In this document: piece by piece, positions 1 to 8,097 of the stretch
Layout: each line of letters begins with the position of its first letter
How positions within the stretch are numbered: position 1 is the stretch's first letter
NCBI GenBank assembly: GCA_031553045.1
Contig: JAVBLZ010000010.1
Coordinates: forward strand, 18,617 to 82,616
Reading direction: 5' to 3'
DNA: 64,000 nucleotides
Source: CALXQW01 sp031553045
Lineage (GTDB): Bacteria > Verrucomicrobiota > Verrucomicrobiia > Opitutales > Intestinicryptomonadaceae
Made by a program: the position numbers and the translations under genes
Notes under the pieces: generated by a model
What the model was told of the DNA's origin: nothing
The model's input: only the letters and a program-made list of their open reading frames with translations
The model's database searches: none

Positions 1-88
1 AGGTACGCAAAAAAATCCGTATAAATTGCGTTGTCAAAATTTTGTAAAATTTTCTGGAAAAATATTTTGCGTTGTTTAGCATTGTAAA

Positions 89-1339
89 ATGGATTTTAGA
101 AAAATTGCTCTTGATAGTTTAAATCATAAAGACGGCAAAGTGCCGATGGATTTTGGCGCCTCCTCAATTACGGGTGTGCATTGTTCTATAACAGATAAGC
201 TGAGAGATTTTTATGGGCTGGAAAAACGCCCCGCAAAAGTTATAGAACCCTATCAGATGCTCGGCGAAATTGATGATGAATTAAGGTCAATTCTTGGCAT
301 TGCCACAAAGCCAATACTCGGCAGATATTCTATGATGGGCAATGAGCTTTCCGCTTGGAAACTTTGGAAAACCCCTTGGGGGCAAGAGGTTTTGATGCCT
401 CAAACATTCGCATACGATGAAAAACCTGAAGGCGTATATGCGTATCCCAAGGGTGATAAAAGCGTTGCACCCAGCGTGTTCATGCCAAAAAAAGGTTACT
501 TTTTTGACTCCTTGCATAGGCAGTCTTGTTACGATGAGGATAATCCAAATTTGGCCGACAATCTTGAGGAATTTAAAGAGCTGGATTCTGACGACATAAA
601 TTTTTTGAAGACAAGGGTTGCCGAACTCAACGGCGAACACAACTATCTTCATGTTGCGCATCTGCCAGGGACTGCTTTGGGAGATATTGCCCTAGTGCCC
701 GCACCATTTATGGAAAACCCCAAAGGAATAAGGGGTGTTGAAGACTGGTACATGATGATTGCTTCCAATGAAGAATTTATAGACAAGCTCTTTGCCGCCC
801 AATGTGAAATTTCCATAAAAAATTTGGAAAAGCTCAAAGACGTTTTTGGCGATATGCTCGACGTTGCGGTTGTCTGCGGCACTGATTTTGGAACGCAGAC
901 AAGCACTTTTTGCTCTGTAGAAAAATATAGACGGCTTTGGTTGCCGCACTATAAAAAGCTCAATGATTGGATACACAAAAACACAAGTTGGAAAACTTTT
1001 AAACATTCTTGCGGGGCGATAGAGTGTCTTTTGGAAAGCTTTATTGATAGCGGCTTTGATATCATAAACCCCGTGCAGTGCTCCGCAACAGGCATGGATG
1101 CAAAGCTGATTAAAAATAAATACGGCGATAGAATTACTTTCTGGGGTGCGGGGGTTGACACTCAAAAGACGCTTCCGTTTGAAAGCGCATCTCAGGTGCG
1201 CAGCCAGGTTTTAGAGCGTCTTGAAATTTTCTCAAAGGGCGGCGGGTTTATGTTTAACAGCATACACAATGTGCAAGCGCTCACTCCTGTCGAAAATTTT
1301 GTGGCAATGATTGACACTGTTAAAGAATACAATAAATGA
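89..1339 (+). CDS. Uroporphyrinogen decarboxylase (URO-D)-family protein, MtaA/CmuA-like
   Basis: This 416-residue protein resembles the URO-D superfamily, most like the MtaA/CmuA/MtbA branch that moves methyl groups between a corrinoid and a thiol, rather than the haem enzyme HemE. A His-x-Cys motif (KHSCG, about residues 305-309) fits the zinc ligand region of that branch, and a C-terminal GGGFMFNSIHNVQ segment closes the barrel as in relatives. No corrinoid protein or haem gene lies next to it. It overlaps the start of the sugar transporter gene by ATGA, so the two are translationally coupled and a role in sugar catabolism, perhaps demethylation, is inferred. The start is an ATG in an AT-rich leader without a clear ribosome-binding site. 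Family is fairly sure; substrate is unknown. Confidence 0.8.
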   Translation: MDFRKIALDSLNHKDGKVPMDFGASSITGVHCSITDKLRDFYGLEKRPAKVIEPYQMLGEIDDELRSILGIATKPILGRYSMMGNELSAWKLWKTPWGQEVLMPQTFAYDEKPEGVYAYPKGDKSVAPSVFMPKKGYFFDSLHRQSCYDEDNPNLADNLEEFKELDSDDINFLKTRVAELNGEHNYLHVAHLPGTALGDIALVPAPFMENPKGIRGVEDWYMMIASNEEFIDKLFAAQCEISIKNLEKLKDVFGDMLDVAVVCGTDFGTQTSTFCSVEKYRRLWLPHYKKLNDWIHKNTSWKTFKHSCGAIECLLESFIDSGFDIINPVQCSATGMDAKLIKNKYGDRITFWGAGVDTQKTLPFESASQVRSQVLERLEIFSKGGGFMFNSIHNVQALTPVENFVAMIDTVKEYNK

Positions 1340-2730
1340 AATCTAAAGAATTTCCCAATATAGTCTATATTGTTGTAATTACAGCCATTGCCGCTTTGGG
1401 AGGTTTTTTGTTTGGCTATGATTTTGGCGTGATAAACGGCACAGTGAAAGCGCTAGAGCTTGAATTTAATTCAAACGCAGTGGGCACGGGTTTTAATGTG
1501 GCAAGCATAGTTTTGGGCTGCATACCCGGTGCGCTGTATGCTGGCTATTTTGCCGACAAGTTTGGCCGCAGAGCCGTCATGTTTTCCGCCTGTTTCTTTT
1601 TTGCTTTGAGCGCATGGGGTTCCGGCATTGCGTCGGGCTCTGTGGAGTTTGTGATTTACAGAATCATAGGCGGCATAGGCGTGGGTGCTGCAAGCGCAAT
1701 ATGCCCCGCCTATATCTGCGAGATTGCACCCGCAAAAATCAGAGGGGCTTTGGCGAGCGCACAGCAAATGGCGATAGTCTTGGGCATTTTTTTTGCATTC
1801 CTTGTGAACTATCTGATTGCAAATTTTGCGGGCGACCCAAGCGGGATTTTTGCATTCGGTTTCAAGGCGTGGCAGTGGATGTTTTGGGCTGAAATAGCGC
1901 CAACTGTTGCATTTTTTCTGGGGCTTTTCTTTATACCTGAATCTCCAAGATTTTTGGCGGCTTTGGGCAGAGACGAGGATGCAAAAAACATCTTGAGTAA
2001 AATTTATTTTAACGCCGATGAAGAGGTTGTGGCAATAAAGAAATCTCTCGGCGGCGTAAGGCCAAGCGTCAAAGATATTTTTAAGGAAAACTCATTCATG
2101 CCGCACGGCATAATCATTGTGGGTGTCTTGCTTGCAATATCTCAGCAGTTCACGGGGATGAATATAATCATGAATTACGGAGAGGTGCTTTGGGGCGCAA
2201 TAGGTTTTGATAAAAATAGCGCCTTGTTGCAAAATGTAATAACCGGTGTTGTAAATGTCTTAAGCACTATTGTGGCGATACTTCTTATAGATAAAATTGG
2301 GCGCAAGGTCTTGCTCTTGGCGGGAAGCTTTTTAATGTGTCTGAGTTTGGGCGCAATGGGTTTTATATTTTCAAAAGGGCATCTTGAGAACTCAACGCTG
2401 ATTCTGCCTGAAGGCTTGGGCGTTACAGCCTTCATAATTGCAATGGTTTTTGTGTTCGCCTTTGCGGCAACTTGGGGCCCCGTATTATGGGTGTTGCTCG
2501 GCGAAATGTTCCCCAACTCGATGAGGGCTAGCGGCATTGCTTTGTCTGCCGCCGCAGTGTGGGCGGCAAACTTTGCGGTTGTCATGACATTCCCTTCAAT
2601 GCTTGAAAATATGGGCTTGGCGCAGACATACTTCTTGTATGCAATCTTTCCAATGCTCTCTTTTATTTTTGTAAAATTCTATGTGAAAGAGACAAAAAAT
2701 CTCGAACTTGAAAACATGAAGGAAGATTAA
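1336..2730 (+). CDS. MFS sugar:H+ symporter (sugar porter family, XylE/GalP-like)
   Basis: A 464-residue integral inner-membrane transporter with about twelve hydrophobic segments. Sugar-porter signatures are present in order: GFLFGYDFGVINGT in the first helix, DKFGRR after helix 2, PESPRFL before the central loop, DKIGRK in the second half, WGPVLWVLLGEMFP in helix 10 and a PETK-like KETKNLE at the end. Members import hexoses or pentoses with protons. Its ATG overlaps the stop of the URO-D gene, and the secreted GH2 enzyme starts 4 bases after its stop, so it probably imports a sugar released by the following secreted enzymes. The exact sugar cannot be read from the sequence. Confidence 0.93.
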   Translation: MKSKEFPNIVYIVVITAIAALGGFLFGYDFGVINGTVKALELEFNSNAVGTGFNVASIVLGCIPGALYAGYFADKFGRRAVMFSACFFFALSAWGSGIASGSVEFVIYRIIGGIGVGAASAICPAYICEIAPAKIRGALASAQQMAIVLGIFFAFLVNYLIANFAGDPSGIFAFGFKAWQWMFWAEIAPTVAFFLGLFFIPESPRFLAALGRDEDAKNILSKIYFNADEEVVAIKKSLGGVRPSVKDIFKENSFMPHGIIIVGVLLAISQQFTGMNIIMNYGEVLWGAIGFDKNSALLQNVITGVVNVLSTIVAILLIDKIGRKVLLLAGSFLMCLSLGAMGFIFSKGHLENSTLILPEGLGVTAFIIAMVFVFAFAATWGPVLWVLLGEMFPNSMRASGIALSAAAVWAANFAVVMTFPSMLENMGLAQTYFLYAIFPMLSFIFVKFYVKETKNLELENMKED

Positions 2731-2734
2731 AAAT

Positions 2735-5002
2735 ATGAAAAAATTTTTTCTGATATTGATTTTATCGGGCGGTTTTTTATTTGCCCGTGAAGTGATATAT
2801 TTGGACGGAACTTGGGATATTGCCGAGGGTTCATACTCAAAAATGCCCGAGGTTTTTACATCCAAAATACCTGTTCCGAGTTTTGCGGATATGGCAACGC
2901 CTGCCTTTGAAGATGTGGGGGCTCTTATAGAGTTGAAAGATAGAACGCTCATCAGAAAAGTTGCCGACCCAAAGCGTGAGGCATTCTGGTATAAGCGCAC
3001 TGTGAATATAGACAAAGACATCCCCGCTACGGCGCAGATAAAAATTTTTAAGGCGGCTTACACCAGCGAATTATACGTCAATGGGCAGAGGGTGGGCGGC
3101 AATAGTGCCTCTTTCACGCCTAAAACTTATGATGTAAAAAAGTTTTTGAAAAAGGGTGTAAACACTGTCGTCATAAAGGTTGGCGCAAGTTTGGCGCAGA
3201 TTCCGCCGCACTATTCCATAGGCTCGGACTTTGAAAAAGAGCGTTACTTGCCCGGTATTTATGACTCCGTAACGCTCACGCTTTCTGGCGAAAATTTTAT
3301 AGAAGAAGCGCAAATTGCGCCTGATTTGGAGCGTGGCGGAATCAAGGTAAGGGGGCTGCTTTCAAACTATAATCCAAGCCGCATATTCAGCTATCACCCC
3401 GCCTACAATAAAGAAATTGCGGGGCAAGAACTTTCTGAGGCGCTGAGCAAAAAGGTCGCCTCTAAATTTGCAAAAGAAATTAAACCGCCCACACCATTGC
3501 AAGGCGATATTGTGGATATAAAATTAACTGTAAAAGAACGCAAAAGCGGCAAAGTTGTGGCGACTTCTCAGATAAAGTCTCCTGAAGTTTTTTGGTATTC
3601 AAGTGAGTATTTTGAAACCTTTATTGAAATGCCCGACTTCAAATTGTGGAGTCCTGAGACGCCGTTTTTATATGTTCTGGAAATTGAAACGCCCACAGAT
3701 AATTTTAGTACACGCTTTGGCATGCGCTCTTTCAAAGGCGATGACCAAAAAGGCGTATTCTTGCTCAACAACAAGCCATATTACATGAGGGGCACAAACA
3801 TCTGCTTTTTCCGATTTTCAGAAGATCCTGTCAGGGGCAACTTGCCTTGGGATTATGACTGGGTTAGAAAGCTTCATAAAACTTTCAAAGACGCCCATTG
3901 GAATTCTATCCGCTATTGCATAGGTTTTCCGCCTGAAAAATGGTATGAAATAGCCGATGAAGAAGGCTTTTTAATCCAAGACGAATTCCCAATATGGACG
4001 GGCGGACGCACCTATCAAACCGATGTTGAGCCTGAGGTTTTAGCGGTGGAATATCTGGCTTGGATGAAGGAGCATGTCAATTATCCATGCGTTGTAATTT
4101 GGGACGCCCAAAATGAAAGCGTGGATATGCCCGCAATATACAAAGCCGTCATGCAAGTTAGGGATTACGATTTGTCTAAGCGGCCTTGGGATTTTGGTTG
4201 GGGTTTGCAAATGCGCAGGGGCGATTCTTCTGAAAGACATCCTTATAGGGCGGTAAAAGTCCGCAAGCACGACTATTCCAGAAACGCCTACAATTTTCCG
4301 CAAGACTTGGACAGGCCCGACGGACCAATAGCCGCCATACCGCCCTGCGGCGGCATAGGCACGAGCTTCAACAAGCCTTGTATTATCAATGAGTATGACT
4401 GGTTGTGGCTGAATAGAGACGGCAGTACCACAACCCTAACGGATGTTGTCTATGAATATATTTGCGGCAAAGATGTGAGTGCCGAATATAGGCGCAATCT
4501 TGCGGCAAGGTACATAGCCTTGCTTACCGAGTATTGGCGCATAACCAGAGACTATGCGGGTGTGCTTCACTTTTGCTCTTTAAGTTATTCCAGAAGCAAC
4601 GGGCAAACTTCGGATAATTTTATAGATGTGAAAAATTTGATTTACGAACCCAAATTTAAGGAATATGTATTTGAATCTTTCACGCCCATATGCGCTTTCA
4701 TAAGATACTTTGAAAAACCTTTGAAAGCCGGAGTAAAAGAAAATTTTACAGTAGAAATAATCAACGATGAAGATAAAACTTTTGATGCTCAAGTTAGCTT
4801 TGAAATTCGCACTTTGGAAGGCGAAATTATCGGCGCTTATAAAAAAGATTCGCAAATAGACGCTCTGGGTAAGAGCGTCTTGCAGTTTGAAGTTGACCTG
4901 CCTGAAAAGGCAGGCAAGTACGACATTTGGGCTTGCGTCTATAAAAAGAATGCGTCTGAACGCTACACTCGTTCGGTCAGGTATCTGAACATTATAGAGT
5001 AA
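2735..5002 (+). CDS. Secreted glycoside hydrolase family 2 enzyme
   Basis: A 755-residue protein with a signal peptide (MKKFFLILILSGGFLFA). The order is a jelly-roll sugar-binding domain (about 20-190), an immunoglobulin-like domain (about 260-340), a TIM barrel entered through the FGMRSF signature (about 330-640) and a C-terminal beta domain. The likely acid/base is Glu461 in WDAQNES and the likely nucleophile Glu553 in IINEYDW; both fit GH2. The family covers beta-galactosidases, beta-glucuronidases, beta-mannosidases and others, and specificity is not decidable here. It sits in the transporter operon and is followed by a weak hairpin. Beta-galactosidase or beta-glucuronidase is the best guess. 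Confidence 0.88.
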   Translation: MKKFFLILILSGGFLFAREVIYLDGTWDIAEGSYSKMPEVFTSKIPVPSFADMATPAFEDVGALIELKDRTLIRKVADPKREAFWYKRTVNIDKDIPATAQIKIFKAAYTSELYVNGQRVGGNSASFTPKTYDVKKFLKKGVNTVVIKVGASLAQIPPHYSIGSDFEKERYLPGIYDSVTLTLSGENFIEEAQIAPDLERGGIKVRGLLSNYNPSRIFSYHPAYNKEIAGQELSEALSKKVASKFAKEIKPPTPLQGDIVDIKLTVKERKSGKVVATSQIKSPEVFWYSSEYFETFIEMPDFKLWSPETPFLYVLEIETPTDNFSTRFGMRSFKGDDQKGVFLLNNKPYYMRGTNICFFRFSEDPVRGNLPWDYDWVRKLHKTFKDAHWNSIRYCIGFPPEKWYEIADEEGFLIQDEFPIWTGGRTYQTDVEPEVLAVEYLAWMKEHVNYPCVVIWDAQNESVDMPAIYKAVMQVRDYDLSKRPWDFGWGLQMRRGDSSERHPYRAVKVRKHDYSRNAYNFPQDLDRPDGPIAAIPPCGGIGTSFNKPCIINEYDWLWLNRDGSTTTLTDVVYEYICGKDVSAEYRRNLAARYIALLTEYWRITRDYAGVLHFCSLSYSRSNGQTSDNFIDVKNLIYEPKFKEYVFESFTPICAFIRYFEKPLKAGVKENFTVEIINDEDKTFDAQVSFEIRTLEGEIIGAYKKDSQIDALGKSVLQFEVDLPEKAGKYDIWACVYKKNASERYTRSVRYLNIIE

Positions 5003-5024
5003 ATATGGCTTGAAAGAAATTAAT

Positions 5025-5048
5025 AAAGAGGCTACTCTTTGGTTTTTT
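5025..5048 (+). terminator. Weak terminator-like hairpin after the GH2 gene
   Basis: AAAGAG (5025-5030) pairs with CTCTTT (5035-5040) around a 4-base loop and is followed by GGTTTTTT. The stem is only 6 AT-rich pairs, so it may attenuate rather than stop transcription into the next gene. Confidence 0.35.
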
Positions 5049-5086
5049 GATGGATTATCTTTCAAAAACTATGCTTTAAACAAATT

Positions 5087-6001
5087 ATGAAAATTATGAA
5101 AACACTGAAAATAATGGCGCTTGCTTTGGCTTTGCTGAATACCGCCTGTCTGACAGAACAAAATGCTCAAAAATCTGCGGCTTACAGCAATGTAGGGCTT
5201 GACGGCGTGAATGTTAAGCTGGCTAGTGGCGGCGCAACGGCGGTCTATAAGCCTGAGTTTATAGTGCTCAGCAGCGCAAAAAATCCTGAGAAAAAGTTGC
5301 GCAGGGGAGACTTCGGCTACAAAATGCTACCGGGCGAGCAAGAGGGGCTTTTGTACACAATCCCAACTTGGGGCAAGGCGGAGGGCGTGATAGATTCCTC
5401 AAAAATGCACGTGGAAGACGGCTTTAATCCTGAAACGGACAGAGGCTTTGGCAAAGACAGAACCGCCAACTACTACAAGGCTGCAAAAACAAAAACCATA
5501 GTTGCCCAGAGCGCCAAGCTTGAAGGCGACAAGGTTATCTGGACATTTCCTGAAGATGCCGACTTCATACTGACGGCAACACTCACAATTCCAAAAGATG
5601 CCTCCACTCTTGCTAGGGTTGATTTTGAATTTACACCAAAAAAAGCCGCTTGGTATTCCGTAGGTTACATAGGCGCTCCTGAAACCGAAGTCGCCGAAAT
5701 TGAAGAAATTTGGCAGGCTACAATCTGGCAAGAAAAGCGCTTCCCCAACGCCCCATATTTGTGCGAAGCTTACAGATGCACAATTCCAGGCACTTTAGTG
5801 CAGGCAAAAGGCGTTACAACAGGTATGCTTGCAGACCTAAAATTTCTGCCATTTGAGCCCATGCCCAAAGACTTTAATTCGCAGTTCGGCGTCATGCTCG
5901 TAAGCCCCAATGGCAAAGCGCAGTCTTCAATATTTGCGCCGGTATTGGGCAATGATGACTCCAACATGAAGTCTGGCGTGCCATTCAACTTTACGTTTTA
6001 G
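5087..6001 (+). CDS. N-terminal part of an interrupted secreted glycosidase-like protein
   Basis: 304 codons beginning with a signal peptide that ends near LLNTAC; the Cys could be lipidated, but Asn at -3 makes the lipobox poor. The rest reads as a beta-sandwich type domain of the kind that precedes helical-barrel carbohydrate enzymes. The frame ends at an in-frame TAG (5999-6001), and the same frame stays open and protein-like from 6002 to 7981. It is therefore the front third of one gene of about 964 codons. A second, less likely start is 9 bases downstream. TAG ends several other genes here (for example malQ at 18618), so this is best read as a nonsense mutation, an assembly error, or a read-through site. 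No enzyme family is named with confidence. Confidence 0.7.
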   Translation: MKIMKTLKIMALALALLNTACLTEQNAQKSAAYSNVGLDGVNVKLASGGATAVYKPEFIVLSSAKNPEKKLRRGDFGYKMLPGEQEGLLYTIPTWGKAEGVIDSSKMHVEDGFNPETDRGFGKDRTANYYKAAKTKTIVAQSAKLEGDKVIWTFPEDADFILTATLTIPKDASTLARVDFEFTPKKAAWYSVGYIGAPETEVAEIEEIWQATIWQEKRFPNAPYLCEAYRCTIPGTLVQAKGVTTGMLADLKFLPFEPMPKDFNSQFGVMLVSPNGKAQSSIFAPVLGNDDSNMKSGVPFNFTF

Positions 6002-7981
6002 ATTTATCAAAAGCAAAAACCGCTTCTCGACGCCTATGAAGACATCGCCAGAAATTTCTGCAATTTTTCCGACATCAGGCGCAATTCAACTTGCAGTCTG
6101 AATACAACCATTGAAAACCTTACGGAATTTTGCCTCGGTGAATACGGCGGCTTTCTTAAAGAGCTTAAGGGCTGCAACTACTCTACGGATGTGCCCGGGT
6201 CTGTAAAAAATATTTCAGGTTTGCATCCGCTTTCTACTTCTTTGCTTACAGACAATGAAAGTATATTTAAAGAAGTTGCCCGCCCAATGTTGGAGTACGG
6301 AATCTCTCGTGAGCGGTTTCTTTTTTCAACAGATGAAAATATAAAAGGGCAGGGTACTGTTGCAAGGCTCAACGGCCCGGGCGTGCCCATGAGCGACCTT
6401 TCCGCAACCTACACATATTCACGCAACCGTATAGATTATATGCTATTGGATGCAAAAAAGCTTTATGACAACAAGGTTGTGCGCAGCATAAATTTGAGTT
6501 CGCAAAACTTTGAAGACAGATGGCAAAACGCCGCCTTCCTTTATGCCGCAACTAAAGATAAAAATTATCTTGAACAGGCAAAGACCGGTGCGGACGAATA
6601 TCTTAAAACCCGTGTGTACACAAAACAGACAGACTTTCAGGACAAACTCAGCATAGGCTTGTTCTTCTGGACATCTTTCACAAACCAGTGGATGGAGCTT
6701 TACGACTTCTACAAAATGACCGGCGACAAAAAATATCTTGAAGCCGCCAGAGACGGCGCAAGGCATTACACGGAGTTTTGCTGGATGGTTCCGTCCATAC
6801 CTGAAGGTAAAATTTTGGTCAACAAGGGTGGAGAAGTTCCACGTTACCGCAACGGCAACAAGTTTAAGCCTATGAAGCTTCCTGAAACGGAAATTGAAGC
6901 TTGGAAAGTTTCCGAAATAGGTTTGACGCCAGAATCTTCAGGCACTTCAGGCGGACACAGGGCGATATTCATGGCGCACCACGCACCATTTATGATGCGC
7001 ATTGCCGCAGATACCGGCGACAAATTCCTGCATGACGTTGCGCGAAACGCAGTTGTAGGCAGGTATGAAAGCTTCCCCGGTTATCATATCAACGCAGGGC
7101 GCACAAACGCATTTGAGAAGAAAAATTTTTGCGAGCAGCCGCAAGAAACTTTGAACGCCCACACTTCAATACATTACAATCATCCTTGGAGCCACCTTGC
7201 GATGCTTTGGGACTATCTATTTAGCGATGTGTATTACCGTTCTGCAAAGGCGATAGATTTTCCTGTGGAATACTCTGAAGGCTATGCGTATTGCAGAAGC
7301 TTTGTCTATGGCGCTCATGCGGGCAAATTTTATTCCGACACAAATGTCTGGGCGTATATGCCCAAAGATTTGCTCGATGTTTCAAATGTGCAGATAAATT
7401 ATCTGGCAGCCTACGGCAATGGCAACCTGTATGTCGCCTTCACAAATCAAAGCAAAGAGGCGCAAAAGTTCGACGTATCTTTTAATGCCATGAAAAGTTA
7501 CGTTCAGAAAAATAAAATTTACAGTGCAAGGCTTTGGAAGGGCAACGTACCCATGGGTCAGGTTCAAGTTAAAGACGGTAAAATATCTTTGGATGTTGCG
7601 CCTGAGGGCATAACCGCCATTGCGATAAGCGGTGTGGACGTTAAAACCGTTTTCCAAAGCAAGTTCTATTCAAGCACCCAAAAATGGAAAACGAATTATA
7701 CTTCCGTGGGTCTTGAAAAGGATAGGGCTGTGCTTTTCGATTTCGGCAAAGATCTCTTGAGTGTCTATGCTTGGCATGAAGGCAGTGGCAAAAAATATGC
7801 TGAAACCACACTGCATTATTCCATTGACGGTGGCGAGTGGGATGCCCAAACCAAGAAAGCTTTCCCATTTGAATTTACCGTAGAATTGCCGGCAAACGCT
7901 TCAAAGTTTGAATATTATTTTGAATATAAATTGCTGGACGGCGCAGCGCAGAAAACCAAGACGGGTATTTTGCAAAAGTAA
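6002..7981 (+). pseudogene. C-terminal part of the TAG-interrupted secreted glycosidase-like gene
   Basis: This stretch continues the frame of the preceding gene directly after its TAG, with sense codons at once (IYQKQKPLLDAYEDIARNF and onward). The first start-like codon is a GTG at 6191, which falls inside the conserved-looking run DVPGSVKNISGLHPL, so it is not a convincing independent start. The body (about 6200-7500) has the alternating helix pattern and Trp/His-rich stretches of six-hairpin, (alpha/alpha)6-barrel carbohydrate enzymes; a beta-rich end follows. Without the signal peptide it would not be exported, so the gene is probably inactive unless the TAG is read through. It ends just before a strong terminator. 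Confidence 0.65.
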
Positions 7982-8000
7982 ATTAATCTAAATTTTTTTA

Positions 8001-8036
8001 AGACCGAGTTTGCTTGCGGGCAGGCTCGGTCTTTTT
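8001..8036 (+). terminator. Strong intrinsic terminator ending the 89-7981 gene run
   Basis: AGACCGAG (8001-8008) pairs perfectly with CTCGGTCT (8025-8032) around a 16-base loop, preceded by an A/T tract and followed by a run of T. It separates the sugar-catabolic run from the next gene. Confidence 0.85.
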
Positions 8037-8057
8037 GTATTTACATATGTTTGCTGC

Positions 8058-8086
8058 TTTACAAATATAATTTGAATATTTATATC
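8058..8086 (+). promoter_or_regulatory. Candidate sigma70-type promoter for the gene at 8098
   Basis: TTTACA (8058-8063) and TATATC (8081-8086) are separated by 17 bases. A start near 8093 would leave a leader of only a few bases before the ATG at 8098. The gene needs its own promoter because a strong terminator lies just upstream. Confidence 0.4.
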
Positions 8087-8097
8087 GTGCTTTAGGT

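Noticed and set aside
5999..6001. Pyrrolysine read-through of TAG, given the methyltransferase-like gene upstream
   Set aside because: Several ordinary genes end in TAG, the gene is glycosidase-like rather than MtmB/MtbB/MttB, and no pyl genes are in the window.
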